Source: an uncultured Collinsella sp. (GTDB lineage: Bacteria > Actinomycetota > Coriobacteriia > Coriobacteriales > Coriobacteriaceae). From it: DNA of 64,000 bases. Numbering within the stretch: position 1 is the first letter of the stretch; each line of letters opens with the position of its first letter. Below are positions 1 to 7,889 of this stretch, piece by piece. Both the position numbers and the translations under genes were made by a program. The stretch covers positions 62,001 through 126,000 of the forward strand of contig CAKULD010000007.1 in the NCBI GenBank assembly GCA_934667065.1, in the 5' to 3' direction. The notes under the pieces were generated by a model, which searched no databases, had not been told where the DNA came from, and worked only from the letters and a program-made list of their open reading frames with translations.

Positions 1-558
1 CAACAACGTCTCCACAGTCGCCCCGAGCGCAGCCGCTGCAAGCGACGGGTCGGCAAGATGATGCTTACGCGCCTCCCTCAGATGCACCGGAGATCTCATC
101 ACGGGATTCCATGCGGGGATATCGCAGACGAAACTCAATCTGCTAAGAAGAGATATGTATGATGCCGCGGTTTGCCTCGATACGTCGCCACCCAAATCGG
201 CCACAAGCGTCTTGAGCGTCGCAAGAGTGGATTCGTTGCGCGCCAACGACGCGATGACGGCCTTCACTTTCTCGGGATCTCGTCGAGAGCCATCGACGCG
301 GGGGATGTCTTCCTCAGCGACTATCTCGATATATCGCTTTGCCGTCGCGGACGCAATTCGCGCGTCGCGCCCAATCGACGCCGGCCATCCACCGCAAACG
401 ATGCGCTCGGCGATCTCGGCAGAACCCATCGATCCGAAGGCGCCACTGAACTTTTCGCCAGAAATAATGCTCGACAGCTTAACCACACCGCTAGATTTCC
501 CAAGTTCGAAAAGCGTCATGGTGTCCATGCGCAATTTTTTTGGCATAGTTTTCACCAT
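1..558 (-). pseudogene. DUF4143-domain protein lacking its AAA ATPase half; runs off the left edge
   Basis: A continuous minus-strand reading frame enters from the window edge and begins at ATG 558 or ATG 546, with an in-frame TAA two codons before ATG 558. The visible ~186 residues match the middle of the AAA_14/DUF4143 family: the segment MDTMTLFELGKSSG that normally follows the ATPase domain, the IVCGGWP motif, and a helical region ending LREARKHHLADPSLAAAALG. Family members of about 400 residues carry some 150-170 residues before this point with Walker A and B motifs. Nothing of that kind precedes the start, and stops occur there in this frame. I infer a 5' deletion, although internal translation of a stand-alone C-terminal half is possible. 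The C-terminus is outside the window. Two intact relatives lie at 6633-7826 and 27082-28371. Confidence 0.7.
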
Positions 559-572
559 TGATTACCAGCGCA

Positions 573-618
573 TTTAACCAAATTTACGGTTTTCATTTAA
601 CCAGATTTACGCATTTCA
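573..618. repeat. Tandem A+T-rich 23-bp repeats upstream of the truncated DUF4143 gene
   Basis: Two adjacent 23-bp units (573-595 and 596-618) begin TTTAACCAAATTTACG and TTTAACCAGATTTACG and agree at about 19 of 23 positions. A degenerate third unit starting GTTAACGAGA follows at 619. They lie 15 bp upstream of the start of the truncated gene, in strongly A+T-rich sequence unlike the surroundings. The position suggests an operator or promoter element, parallel to the repeats beside the two intact family members. Confidence 0.6.
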
Positions 619-667
619 GTTAACGAGACAGATTAAACATGAACGAGTTAAGTCAGATGAGAATCAT

Positions 668-808
668 CTACTCGACACCGCGCATGAGCTCCGAAATGGT
701 GATGTGAAAGCCGTCGGCAATCTTCTTGAGATTTGAAAGGCTGACATTGCGCCGCCCGACCTCAATGCTCGCGTAGTAGGAGCGATCCATCTCAATCAAA
801 TTAGCGGA
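668..808 (-). pseudogene. C-terminal remnant of an XRE-family (Cro/CI-type) HTH regulator
   Basis: The last 46 codons of this minus-strand frame read as the second half of an XRE helix-turn-helix: MDRSYYASIEVGRRNVSLSN (recognition helix and following turn), then LKKIADGFHITISELMRG, as in small phage- or restriction-type regulators. The first helices are missing. Upstream the frame continues into arginine-rich, low-quality sequence antisense to another remnant, so the long frame that could be drawn here is not one protein. I read it as a truncated regulator left by rearrangement. Confidence 0.6.
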
Positions 809-831
809 CGAAGTGCCCGGGCTCGTTGCAC

Positions 832-985
832 CTAGGGCGCGGCGGGGTCGGCGACGTCGGAGGTGTCGATCTCGCCAAGAATGGCGAGCCGGCTGATGAA
901 CGGGATGCCCTCGGGTTCGTCCACCTCGACGCCGCCGAGCACGATGGTGTTGTCGCGCATGTCGATTTGGGTTGTGAACACGGTC
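832..985 (-). pseudogene. Unidentified protein remnant
   Basis: A minus-strand frame ending in TAG at 832-834 encodes about 50 well-composed residues, including MRDNTIVLGGVEVDEPEGIP and FISRLAILGEIDTSDVADP. Composition and codon use look like real coding sequence. There is no credible start, and the frame ends abruptly at about 985 where IS21-related sequence begins on the other strand. I do not recognise the family. It may be the C-terminal tail of a gene cut by the insertion. Confidence 0.4.
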
Positions 986-986
986 T

Positions 987-1194
987 GATCGCGGCCCGAG
1001 GCTGCTGTTCCAGGTGATGTCGGTGCCGGAGGGCAGGCAGAGCATGATCGTCACGACCAACATAGAGTTTAGCAAGTGGGAGACCGTGTTCGGCGACGAC
1101 AAGATGGCGGCGGCTGTCGTGGACAGGCTCGTCCACACGGGCAGGCTCGTGGAGTTCAACGGCGCAAGCTGCAGAATTGAATCCCGTGTTTTGT
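987..1194 (+). pseudogene. istB: IS21-family istB (transposition helper ATPase) C-terminal fragment
   Basis: The plus strand encodes RLLFQVMSVPEGRQSMIVTT followed by NIEFSKWETVFGDDKMAAAV and VDRLVHTGRLVEFNGASCRI. This is the conserved C-terminus of IstB/DnaA-like ATPases of IS21 elements (the TTNIEFSKW block and the DRLVHHGRL block). The Walker A and B part and the istA transposase are absent, so this is a dead fragment of about 70 residues. It abuts unrelated minus-strand coding remnants, which marks the segment 0.6-1.2 kb as an old insertion and deletion site. Confidence 0.75.
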
Positions 1195-1270
1195 GCTGCT
1201 TGCTGGCGTTACCTGGGCATTGATGGCTACGTAGTTCAAGAGACGTTGCTGCTGCTTGGATTTTGCAGTT

Positions 1271-1323
1271 AAAGAGGCCCGTTTCCCCGGTTTTGGTTGG
1301 GGAAACGGGCCTCTTTTGTTTCT
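1271..1323. terminator. Strong rho-independent terminator hairpin
   Basis: A perfect 18-bp stem (arms 1271-1288 and 1299-1316, AAAGAGGCCCGTTTCCCC and its complement) has a 10-nt loop. The plus strand continues TTTTGTTTCT. It lies 45 bp beyond the stop of the minus-strand gene at 1361-2392 and beyond the istB fragment, so it can serve either side, although the T-tract is better on the plus strand. Confidence 0.8.
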
Positions 1324-1360
1324 GGGCTTGTGGATTGGCGAAGACAATAACCGCTGGCGG

Positions 1361-2392
1361 CTACTTTGAGTTCTTGATGCGGCGGGTGGCTGTGGCGGTT
1401 ATTCCGAGTCCCATGGCGGCGATTCCTGCTAGTGCGATTGCGCTCGGTGCTGTGTCGCCTGTGTTTGCGAGCTTGCCGGCGGTCGTAGTTGCTTGCTTGC
1501 CGTTGCTCGAGTTCGCTTGCTTGGTGGAGCTCGGTGCGGCGTCTTTGCCGGTCGCGGGCGAACCAGCGGGCTGTGTCGTCTCGGCCGGTTGCGCCGAGCC
1601 GGAGGGAGGCGTCGTCTCGGTGGGCTTCGTTATCTCGGGCGAGGTGGCCTTGTCTGCTGCGGCTTTTGCCTCTTCGTATGCCTTGCAGGCGTCGTCATAG
1701 GCCGCTTGCGCCTTTTTCAAATTGTCGAGGAGCACCTCTCGCTTGGCTGTTTCCTCATCGATGTGGGCTTTGGCTTCCTTCGCCTGACCTTCAAAGATAT
1801 TAACCTGTCTTTCCCGGATCTCGAGCCTATGCCGATATTCGTCAAGCCCCATTTCACAAGACTCTTCTTGCGATTTTGCCGCCATGATCTCATGGCGCAA
1901 CTCCTTAAGATACTGCTCCATAGCCTTGCTAGGCTTCTCGCCGCCGAGTGCCTCAACTTCCTTAGCATATTTTGCCTGAAGCTCGCTTACCCGGTTGTGG
2001 GCCTCATCGTATTTGGCTTGGGCTGCATCGACGTCCGCTTGCATGGCGGGAAGGGGTTTTCTCCATTCGGCGGCTTGCGCCACCATCCTGTCGTAGAGCT
2101 CTTGAAAAGCGTCAATGTCATCATTGATTTCCGCAATTTTCTCGGGACTTGCGGCGTCCTCTGCGGCTTTGAGGATTTTGAGCGCTTCCTGCATGGCTGC
2201 ATACGCTTTTTCTTTTGCGGCGGCCGCGGTTTCGCTCGAGGTCACGGCTGCCGTCTGCAGGGCAACTGCACCGGTGGGGGAGCTGGTTTCTGCCGCGATC
2301 GCCGTTACGGGGGCGATTCCTGCGGCAAGCGCCACGGAGAGGGCGATGCCCATAGTTGCTCGTCTTGCTCTTCTTGCGAGAATGTCGTTCAT
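1361..2392 (-). CDS. LPXTG-like (LANTG) wall-anchored coiled-coil surface protein
   Basis: 343 residues. A signal peptide occupies the first ~34 residues (arginine-rich start, hydrophobic core, cleavage near AIAA-ET). Residues ~50-240 are charged, alanine-rich and helical (repeated AKE, EAK and heptad patterns), predicting a long coiled coil with no catalytic motif. Residues ~245-305 are a Pro/Thr/Ser-rich spacer. The C-terminus is a sortase signal: LANTGD at ~308, a hydrophobic span, then RRIKNSK. LAxTG is the motif reported for class E sortases of actinobacteria, so covalent cell-wall attachment is expected. No sortase gene is in the window. Function is unknown; a stalk or adhesin role is inference. 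It is transcribed away from the ABC exporter operon. Confidence 0.85.
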   Translation of the reverse strand: MNDILARRARRATMGIALSVALAAGIAPVTAIAAETSSPTGAVALQTAAVTSSETAAAAKEKAYAAMQEALKILKAAEDAASPEKIAEINDDIDAFQELYDRMVAQAAEWRKPLPAMQADVDAAQAKYDEAHNRVSELQAKYAKEVEALGGEKPSKAMEQYLKELRHEIMAAKSQEESCEMGLDEYRHRLEIRERQVNIFEGQAKEAKAHIDEETAKREVLLDNLKKAQAAYDDACKAYEEAKAAADKATSPEITKPTETTPPSGSAQPAETTQPAGSPATGKDAAPSSTKQANSSNGKQATTTAGKLANTGDTAPSAIALAGIAAMGLGITATATRRIKNSK

Positions 2393-2569
2393 CTCGGCAC
2401 CTCATTTCAAGGGTCGGCGGCTCAACTTGGTAGCACTAATGTAAGTATATCAGGCGATTAACCTGCTCTTGAATCTCGCCAGAAATGACTCGTTGTTTAC
2501 GCATGCTCTAGTGCGACAGTACTATCATGGTTCGAATTGAGTGTGAATGATGATAGGGAGCGCCTTTTT

Positions 2570-4420
2570 ATGATTGAGTTGCTCAGGCGTTTTGGCGGTA
2601 AGTTTCGCCGATATATGGTGATCGGTCCTGCGTGCAAGTTGATCGAAGTGGTATTCGACCTACTTACGCCGCTGGTGATTGCGCAGATGATCGACAAGGG
2701 CATTGGCGCGCACGATGTGAACGCCGTCGTCCACTACGGTATGCTGCTTGGCGCCATGGCTGTGATCGGCATCTCATTTACCCTCGTCTGCCAAAAGATG
2801 GCGGCGCTCACCTCGCAGGGCATGGGCACCGATATTCGCGGCGCGCTCTATGGGCACATCAATAAGCTGAGCTATGCCGAGCTCGATCGCTTTGGCACGC
2901 CTTCGCTCATCACGCGCATCACCAACGACGTCAACCAGGTGCAGCTCGCCGTGGCGCTGGGCGTGCGCATGCTCATCCGCTGGCCCTTCCTGGCGGTGGG
3001 CTCCATGGTTGCGGCCCTCGCTATCGACCTTAAGCTCGGCATCATCTTTTTGATCTGCACGCCCGCCATCGGCCTGGTGTTTTGGTTTGTCATGGCGCGC
3101 TGCATTCCGTACTACAAACAGCTGCAGGCAAAGCTCGACCGCATCGCACTTATCTGTCGCGAGGGGCTTTCGGGCGCTCGCGTGGTCCGTGCGTTTGTGC
3201 GCGAAGACCACGAGCGTGAGCGTTTTGCCCAGGCCGCCGATGACCAGGCGCATGTCGCCATCGCGGTCGGCAAGCTCTCATCGATTCTCAACCCCGTCAC
3301 GTTTTTGGTGATGAACCTGGGCGTGTGCGCCATCCTGTGGGTGGGCGGTATCCAGGTCAACGTGGGCGAACTCACGCAGGGCCAAGTCATGGCGTTCGTC
3401 AACTACATGACGCAGACCCTCACCTCCATCGTCTATGTCGCCAACCTGGTCGTGGTCTTTACCAAGGCGAGCGCCAGCGCGTCGCGTATCAACGAGGTGC
3501 TCAACTGCGCGCCGAGTATCACCGACGACGGCAACGAGCCGGTCGCCCTGCCCAAGCCGAGCGCGATGGGCAACGCCGCTCCGGTCCCCGCGCTGAGCTT
3601 GAGCCACGCGAGCTTCTCCTTTGGCGCGGGCGCGGCCAACGCCGTTGATGACGTGACTCTGGAGCTGCCGCTGGGCAAAACGCTCGGCATTATCGGCGGC
3701 ACGGGCAGCGGTAAGTCGACGCTCGTCTCGCTCATCCCGCGCTTGTACGATGCGGGTGTCGGCAGCGTGAGCGTGATGGGTGCCGACGTGCGTACTTGGC
3801 CGCTCGACCAACTGCGCCACGTGGTCGCGACCGTCCCGCAGCGCGCATCGCTGGTGAGCGGCACCATCCGCAGCAACCTGACCTGGCGCGACGAGTCCGC
3901 GACCGATGAGGAGCTCTGGGCGGCGCTCGATATGGCGCAGGCCAGCGAGTTCGTGCGCAACAAGCCGCAGGGCTTGGATGCCCCGGTCGAGGCGGGCGGA
4001 AAGAACTTCAGCGGCGGTCAGCGTCAGCGTCTGACCATCGCGCGCGCCCTGGTGGGCTCGCCGCAGATTCTGATTATGGACGACTCCGCCTCGGCGCTCG
4101 ACTTTAAGACCGACGCGGCGCTTCGCCATGCCATTCGCGAGCGCAGCGCGCGCGGTGCCGCCGAGGGCGGGCTGCCGCTGACCACGGTGATCGTGAGCCA
4201 GCGCGTCTCGACCGTGCGCGACGCCGACATGATCTGCGTGCTCGACCACGGCTCGGTCGCGGATCTGGGTACGCACGACGAGCTGTACGCAAGCTGCCAG
4301 CTCTATCGCGAGATCTGCCAGTCGCAGCTTCGTCGCGAGGAGCTCGAGGGCCAGCAGGGGAGCGCGACGCCCGCTTCGGGCTCCGCTCCCACGTCCGTCT
4401 GCGCAAAGGAGGGCTGCTAA
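2570..4420 (+). CDS. ABC exporter half-transporter, degenerate-site subunit
   Basis: 616 residues with start ATG 2570, chosen because AGGGAG lies 9 bp upstream; GTG and TTG codons lie further upstream in frame. Residues ~1-310 form a six-helix ABC exporter membrane domain, and ~335-590 the nucleotide-binding domain, with Walker A GGTGSGKST at ~375, signature FSGGQRQR at ~480 and Walker B ILIMDD. The residue after the Walker B aspartate, normally the catalytic glutamate, is Asp (MDDSASALD). This is typical of the non-hydrolysing site of heterodimeric exporters of the TM287/288, BmrCD and LmrCD type. The next gene starts at the base after this stop, so the two subunits are translationally coupled. 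Substrate unknown; drug or lipid export is the family norm. Confidence 0.9.
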   Translation: MIELLRRFGGKFRRYMVIGPACKLIEVVFDLLTPLVIAQMIDKGIGAHDVNAVVHYGMLLGAMAVIGISFTLVCQKMAALTSQGMGTDIRGALYGHINKLSYAELDRFGTPSLITRITNDVNQVQLAVALGVRMLIRWPFLAVGSMVAALAIDLKLGIIFLICTPAIGLVFWFVMARCIPYYKQLQAKLDRIALICREGLSGARVVRAFVREDHERERFAQAADDQAHVAIAVGKLSSILNPVTFLVMNLGVCAILWVGGIQVNVGELTQGQVMAFVNYMTQTLTSIVYVANLVVVFTKASASASRINEVLNCAPSITDDGNEPVALPKPSAMGNAAPVPALSLSHASFSFGAGAANAVDDVTLELPLGKTLGIIGGTGSGKSTLVSLIPRLYDAGVGSVSVMGADVRTWPLDQLRHVVATVPQRASLVSGTIRSNLTWRDESATDEELWAALDMAQASEFVRNKPQGLDAPVEAGGKNFSGGQRQRLTIARALVGSPQILIMDDSASALDFKTDAALRHAIRERSARGAAEGGLPLTTVIVSQRVSTVRDADMICVLDHGSVADLGTHDELYASCQLYREICQSQLRREELEGQQGSATPASGSAPTSVCAKEGC

Positions 4421-6280
4421 ATGAATCCGTATACTTCTTCCGGCTCGGTCGCCACGATGACGGCCAACGTGTCCGGCAACGATAACCTTAACGACCTGGG
4501 CGACGGCCCACGCCAGCCCGGCGACCCCGAGCGCTATCCCGTGGGCGCGGTAACCCGCCGCCTGATGGGCTACGTGCGTCCGCATCGCATTTCGTTTGCG
4601 GCGTCGTTTGTGAGCGCCGCCATCTCGGTGATCTTGCAGCTCTACACGCCTATCCTCATCGGCGAGGGCATCGACCTCATCGTTGCCGCCGGACGGGTGG
4701 ACTTTGACGCGCTGTTGCCGCTCGTCACCAAGCTCGCGCTGGTCGTGGTTGGCGCTGCGGCGTTCCAGTGGCTGCAGGGCTACTGCGTCAATCGCCTGTC
4801 TTACGAGACGGTGCGCGACATGCGCGTGGAGGCGAGCGACAAGCTCAGCCGCATGCCGCTCAGCTTTATCGACAGCCATGCCCACGGCGACCTTATGAGC
4901 CGCGTGGTCAACGACGTCGACCAGGTGGGCGACGGCCTGCTGCAGGGCTTTACGCAACTCTTTACCGGCGTCATCACCATCGTGGGCACGCTCGCGTTTA
5001 TGCTCTCCATCAACCTAACCATGACGCTCGTGGTGGTGCTCGTCACGCCGCTTTCCATCTTTGCCGCCGGCGCCATCGCCAAGCTCTCCAACAAGAGCTT
5101 TACGGCTCAGCAGCGTATTCAGGGCCAGCTGGGCGGTCATATTGAGGAATATGTGGGCGAGCAAAAGCTTGTGGATGCATTTGCCTACGGCCCAAATGCG
5201 CGGCAGCGTTTCGACGCCCTCAACGCCGAGCTCTATACGGCGGGCGAGCGCGCGCAGTTTATGGGTTCGCTTTCCAACCCCGGCACGCGCTTTATCAACA
5301 ACATCATCTACGCCGTGGTCGCCGTGATCGGCTGCGTGGGCGTGATCACGGGCGTGCCCGCGGCGCTCACGGTGGGCGGCGTGCAGATCTTCCTGTCCTA
5401 CGCCAACCAGTACACCAAGCCGTTCAACGAGGTCACCAACGTCATCGCGCAGATCCAGACGGCCTATGCCTCGGCGCGGCGCATGTTCGCACTGCTCGAT
5501 GCGCGTGAGCAGGAGCCTGACGCCGCAGATGCCGTTGAGCTCACCGCTCCGAAGGGCGAGGTCGCCTTTGAGCATGTGGACTTTAGCTACGTGCCCGACC
5601 GCAAGCTGCTGCAGGACATCTGCATCGATGCCAAACCCGGCATGCGCTTTGCCCTGGTCGGTCCCACGGGCTGCGGCAAGACGACGCTTATTAACCTGCT
5701 GCTGCGCTTTTACGATATCGATGCCGGGCGCATCGTGGTCGACGGGCATTCCTCGCGCGACTACACGCGTGAGAGCCTGCGCCGCGCCTTTGGCATGGTG
5801 CTGCAGGACACCTGGCTGTTCGAGGGCACGGTGGCGGAAAACATCGCCTACGGTTGTCCCGACGCCACGCGCGAGCAGATTATCGAGGCGGCCAAGCGCG
5901 CGCACGCGCACAAGTTTATCGTGCAGCTGCCGCAGGGCTACGACACGGTGATCGGCGAGGACGGCGGCACGTTTAGCCAGGGCCAAAAGCAGCTGCTGTG
6001 CATCGCGCGCGTCATGCTCACCGACCCGGCGATTCTGCTGCTGGACGAGGCAACCTCGAGCATCGATACCCGCACCGAGCTACAGGTGCAGGCGGCGTTT
6101 GACGAGCTCATGGCCGGTCGTACGAGCTTTGTCGTTGCGCACCGCCTGAGCACGATCCGCAACGCCGACTGCATCCTGGTCATGCGAGACGGCGAGATTA
6201 TCGAGCGCGGCACGCATGACGAGCTGCTGGCGGCATGCGGCTTCTACGCCGAGCTCTACCGCAGCCAGTTCGCCCAATAA
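4421..6280 (+). CDS. ABC exporter half-transporter, catalytic-site subunit
   Basis: 619 residues. ATG 4421 directly follows the upstream stop, and AAGGAGGG in the end of the previous gene is its ribosome binding site. After a ~35-residue soluble N-terminus come six membrane helices (~45-330) and a nucleotide-binding domain with Walker A GPTGCGKTT (~413), signature FSQGQKQ (~517) and Walker B ILLLDE with the catalytic Glu. The FSQGQ variant combined with an intact Glu complements the partner's canonical FSGGQ and degenerate Asp. Together they make one competent and one degenerate ATP site, as in known heterodimeric exporters. No regulator adjoins this pair, unlike the second pair at 50.5-54.3 kb. 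Confidence 0.9.
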   Translation: MNPYTSSGSVATMTANVSGNDNLNDLGDGPRQPGDPERYPVGAVTRRLMGYVRPHRISFAASFVSAAISVILQLYTPILIGEGIDLIVAAGRVDFDALLPLVTKLALVVVGAAAFQWLQGYCVNRLSYETVRDMRVEASDKLSRMPLSFIDSHAHGDLMSRVVNDVDQVGDGLLQGFTQLFTGVITIVGTLAFMLSINLTMTLVVVLVTPLSIFAAGAIAKLSNKSFTAQQRIQGQLGGHIEEYVGEQKLVDAFAYGPNARQRFDALNAELYTAGERAQFMGSLSNPGTRFINNIIYAVVAVIGCVGVITGVPAALTVGGVQIFLSYANQYTKPFNEVTNVIAQIQTAYASARRMFALLDAREQEPDAADAVELTAPKGEVAFEHVDFSYVPDRKLLQDICIDAKPGMRFALVGPTGCGKTTLINLLLRFYDIDAGRIVVDGHSSRDYTRESLRRAFGMVLQDTWLFEGTVAENIAYGCPDATREQIIEAAKRAHAHKFIVQLPQGYDTVIGEDGGTFSQGQKQLLCIARVMLTDPAILLLDEATSSIDTRTELQVQAAFDELMAGRTSFVVAHRLSTIRNADCILVMRDGEIIERGTHDELLAACGFYAELYRSQFAQ

Positions 6281-6369
6281 GCATACCTTTTGAGACGTCG
6301 TGGCCTTGAATATGAACAATAGGATGCGTATCAGTTCTCGATTTGTCGCGAATCTCCGCGAAAGCTTGC

Positions 6370-6408
6370 GAACCATCGCGAAATCCTGTGGCCCATTCGC
6401 GATGGTTC
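6370..6408. repeat. Hairpin in the 6281-6563 intergenic region
   Basis: A perfect 13-bp stem (GAACCATCGCGAA at 6370-6382, complement at 6396-6408) with a 13-nt loop lies 90 bp beyond the ABC exporter stop. There is no T-tract, so it is a weak terminator at best. The rest of 6281-6563 has no convincing gene. It contains a T-arm-like run (GGGTTCGATCTCCC) near 6543, but no tRNA folds around it. Confidence 0.5.
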
Positions 6409-6563
6409 GATGGTGGGACCGGCTATACCGGTTTTTCGATATGGCTATGGCAGTTTTATATATCGAGTCAGCACGAAGGGCCAGAAACTCGACTCGCGGA
6501 GGGGGTGGCGGCAACCCACTGGTGAAGGGAGTTAAGTTAGCGGGTTCGATCTCCCGGTTCTAA

Positions 6564-6609
6564 AAATACTCAGTATACTGAGTGATTTTACTCAGTATAC
6601 TGAGTATTT
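6564..6609. promoter_or_regulatory. 46-bp palindrome-of-palindromes in front of the ATPase gene
   Basis: Two perfect 20-bp arms, AAATACTCAGTATACTGAGT (6564-6583) and its complement (6590-6609), are separated by GATTTT. Each arm itself contains the 16-bp palindrome ACTCAGTATACTGAGT. TATACT inside the arms is a plausible -10 element. A good ribosome binding site (AAGGAGG, 6618-6624) and the ATPase start at 6633 follow. I infer a promoter and operator, possibly bound by the ATPase itself. A near copy lies just after the gene at 7842-7889. Confidence 0.75.
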
Positions 6610-6632
6610 AAGAAACAAGGAGGTAGATTGAC

Positions 6633-7826
6633 ATGTTTGAGCGCCATCAAGTTGCCGTGATAGCCCAGAGAATGCGGGAAACGAATAATCCGTTGATGCA
6701 ATTTATAATCGGGCCCCGCCAAACGGGAAAGTCGACCATGTTCGTGCAGGCGTTGCGCCATGCAGACATGCCCTGTCACGTGGCCAATGCGGACGATGTT
6801 GTGAATCCCGATGCCAGCTGGCTGCAAATCGAGTGGCAACAGGCAAGAAACCTCACGTCTGGAGGTAAGGTCCCGGCCGTTTTCGTTGTTGATGAGATTC
6901 AAAAGGTGCAGAGTTGGTCCACGGTCGTCAAGGGATTGTACGACCGGGATCGCCGGGAGGGGACGCCGCTCAAGGTCATTTTGACCGGATCGTCGTCGCT
7001 GCTGCTGCACAAGGGCCTGGAAGAATCCCTTATGGGCCGTTACGAGCTCATTCGGTCGCCGCATTGGTCCTATCGCGAGTGCAGCGAGGCCTTTGGCTTT
7101 TCTTTTGAAGACTATCTCTATCACGGTGGATATCCGGGTGCGGCGCCGCTGGTTTCCGATGACGCCCGTTGGCGAAACTATATCCGAGATGCGATCGTCG
7201 AGCCGGCGATCTCGCGCGATGTTCTCTCGTTGGAGAATATCCGCAAACCGGCGCTGATGCGCGCGCTCTTTTGGCTCGCGGCGAGCTATTCGGGGCAGGA
7301 GCTTTCGTATTCAAAAATGGTAGGCCAGCTGCAGGATGCCGGTAACACGGTCACGGTCGCCGGGTATTTGGACCTGCTGGGCAAGGCCGGTTTGGTTACG
7401 GCGATTCCCAAGTTCAGTGACAAGGAGCTCGCAAAGCGCCGAAGCACCCCGCGGCTCATGGTTTATGACACGGCGTTTATGACGGCGCTCGGCGATAAGG
7501 GCCGAGCAGAATGGCTGGAGGATTCGGCGCGGCGGGGTCATTTGGTGGAATCGGCAGTGGGTGCACGACTGCTTGCGCGCGCGCCGGAAGAGGGTTTTGA
7601 GGTCATGTGGTGGCGTGAGGGCGTCAAAGAGGTCGACTTTGTGCTGCGAAGGGATGATGCGCTGAGCGCCATCGAGGTCAAAAGCGGTGGAGAGTCCGGC
7701 CAGAGCGGCATGTCGACGCTCCTAAAAAAGTATCCGCGAGCCAAGCGGATCGTCGTGGGAGGGGCGGCGGCCGGGGCGTGCACCGTGGAGGATTTTCTGC
7801 TCGATAAGGTGACGCTGTTTAACTAG
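6633..7826 (+). CDS. AAA_14/DUF4143 ATPase with PD-(D/E)xK-like C-terminus
   Basis: 397 residues; ATG 6633 has AAGGAGG 8 bp upstream. The N-terminal AAA domain shows Walker A GPRQTGKST (~27), Walker B VFVVDEIQ (~83) and a sensor-1-like ILTGSSS. The family helix region DYLYHGGYPG opens the DUF4143 part. The C-terminal ~90 residues hold EVDFVL (~333) and AIEVKSG (~347), the D...ExK spacing of PD-(D/E)xK nuclease-like folds. This is COG1373; members are common in gut anaerobes and their cellular role is not established. The gene stands alone between an ABC operon and a flavodoxin, tightly bracketed by two long related palindromes, which suggests a self-contained cassette. Nuclease or defence function is inference only. 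Confidence 0.85.
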   Translation: MFERHQVAVIAQRMRETNNPLMQFIIGPRQTGKSTMFVQALRHADMPCHVANADDVVNPDASWLQIEWQQARNLTSGGKVPAVFVVDEIQKVQSWSTVVKGLYDRDRREGTPLKVILTGSSSLLLHKGLEESLMGRYELIRSPHWSYRECSEAFGFSFEDYLYHGGYPGAAPLVSDDARWRNYIRDAIVEPAISRDVLSLENIRKPALMRALFWLAASYSGQELSYSKMVGQLQDAGNTVTVAGYLDLLGKAGLVTAIPKFSDKELAKRRSTPRLMVYDTAFMTALGDKGRAEWLEDSARRGHLVESAVGARLLARAPEEGFEVMWWREGVKEVDFVLRRDDALSAIEVKSGGESGQSGMSTLLKKYPRAKRIVVGGAAAGACTVEDFLLDKVTLFN

Positions 7827-7841
7827 CCTGAGCAAATTGAG

Positions 7842-7889
7842 AAAATACTCAGTACACTGAGTGAAATCACTCAGTGTACTGAGTATTTT
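7842..7889. repeat. 48-bp palindrome closing the ATPase cassette
   Basis: Perfect 23-bp arms (7842-7864 and 7867-7889; left arm begins AAAATACTCAGTACACTGAG) surround a central AA, 15 bp after the ATPase stop. It is the same motif as 6564-6609, but GTATAC is replaced by GTACAC on one arm and by the complementary GTGTAC on the other. The small inner palindromes are broken while the large one is preserved. T-runs on both sides could also let it act as a bidirectional terminator. Confidence 0.75.

Noticed and set aside
668..1159. Single 163-codon minus-strand gene
   Set aside because: Only the last ~46 codons look like protein (XRE). The rest is antisense to istB and out of frame with the other remnant.
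3278..4957. Very long minus-strand open frame (559 codons) opposite the first ABC pair
   Set aside because: High G+C antisense artefact: Arg/His/Ala/Val-rich, no start signal, exactly opposite two well-recognised transporter genes. The same applies to long antisense frames opposite kup (17394-19592), rlmKL (22589-24796), the giant surface gene (11601-13319), the sulfatase (14503-15861) and the OFA/Gfo operon (30775-32631).
6500..6565. T-arm-like GGGTTCGATCTCCC suggesting a tRNA 3' end
   Set aside because: The loop would be 8 nt, and no acceptor, D or anticodon arms can be folded upstream. No CCA and no tRNA-sized structure.
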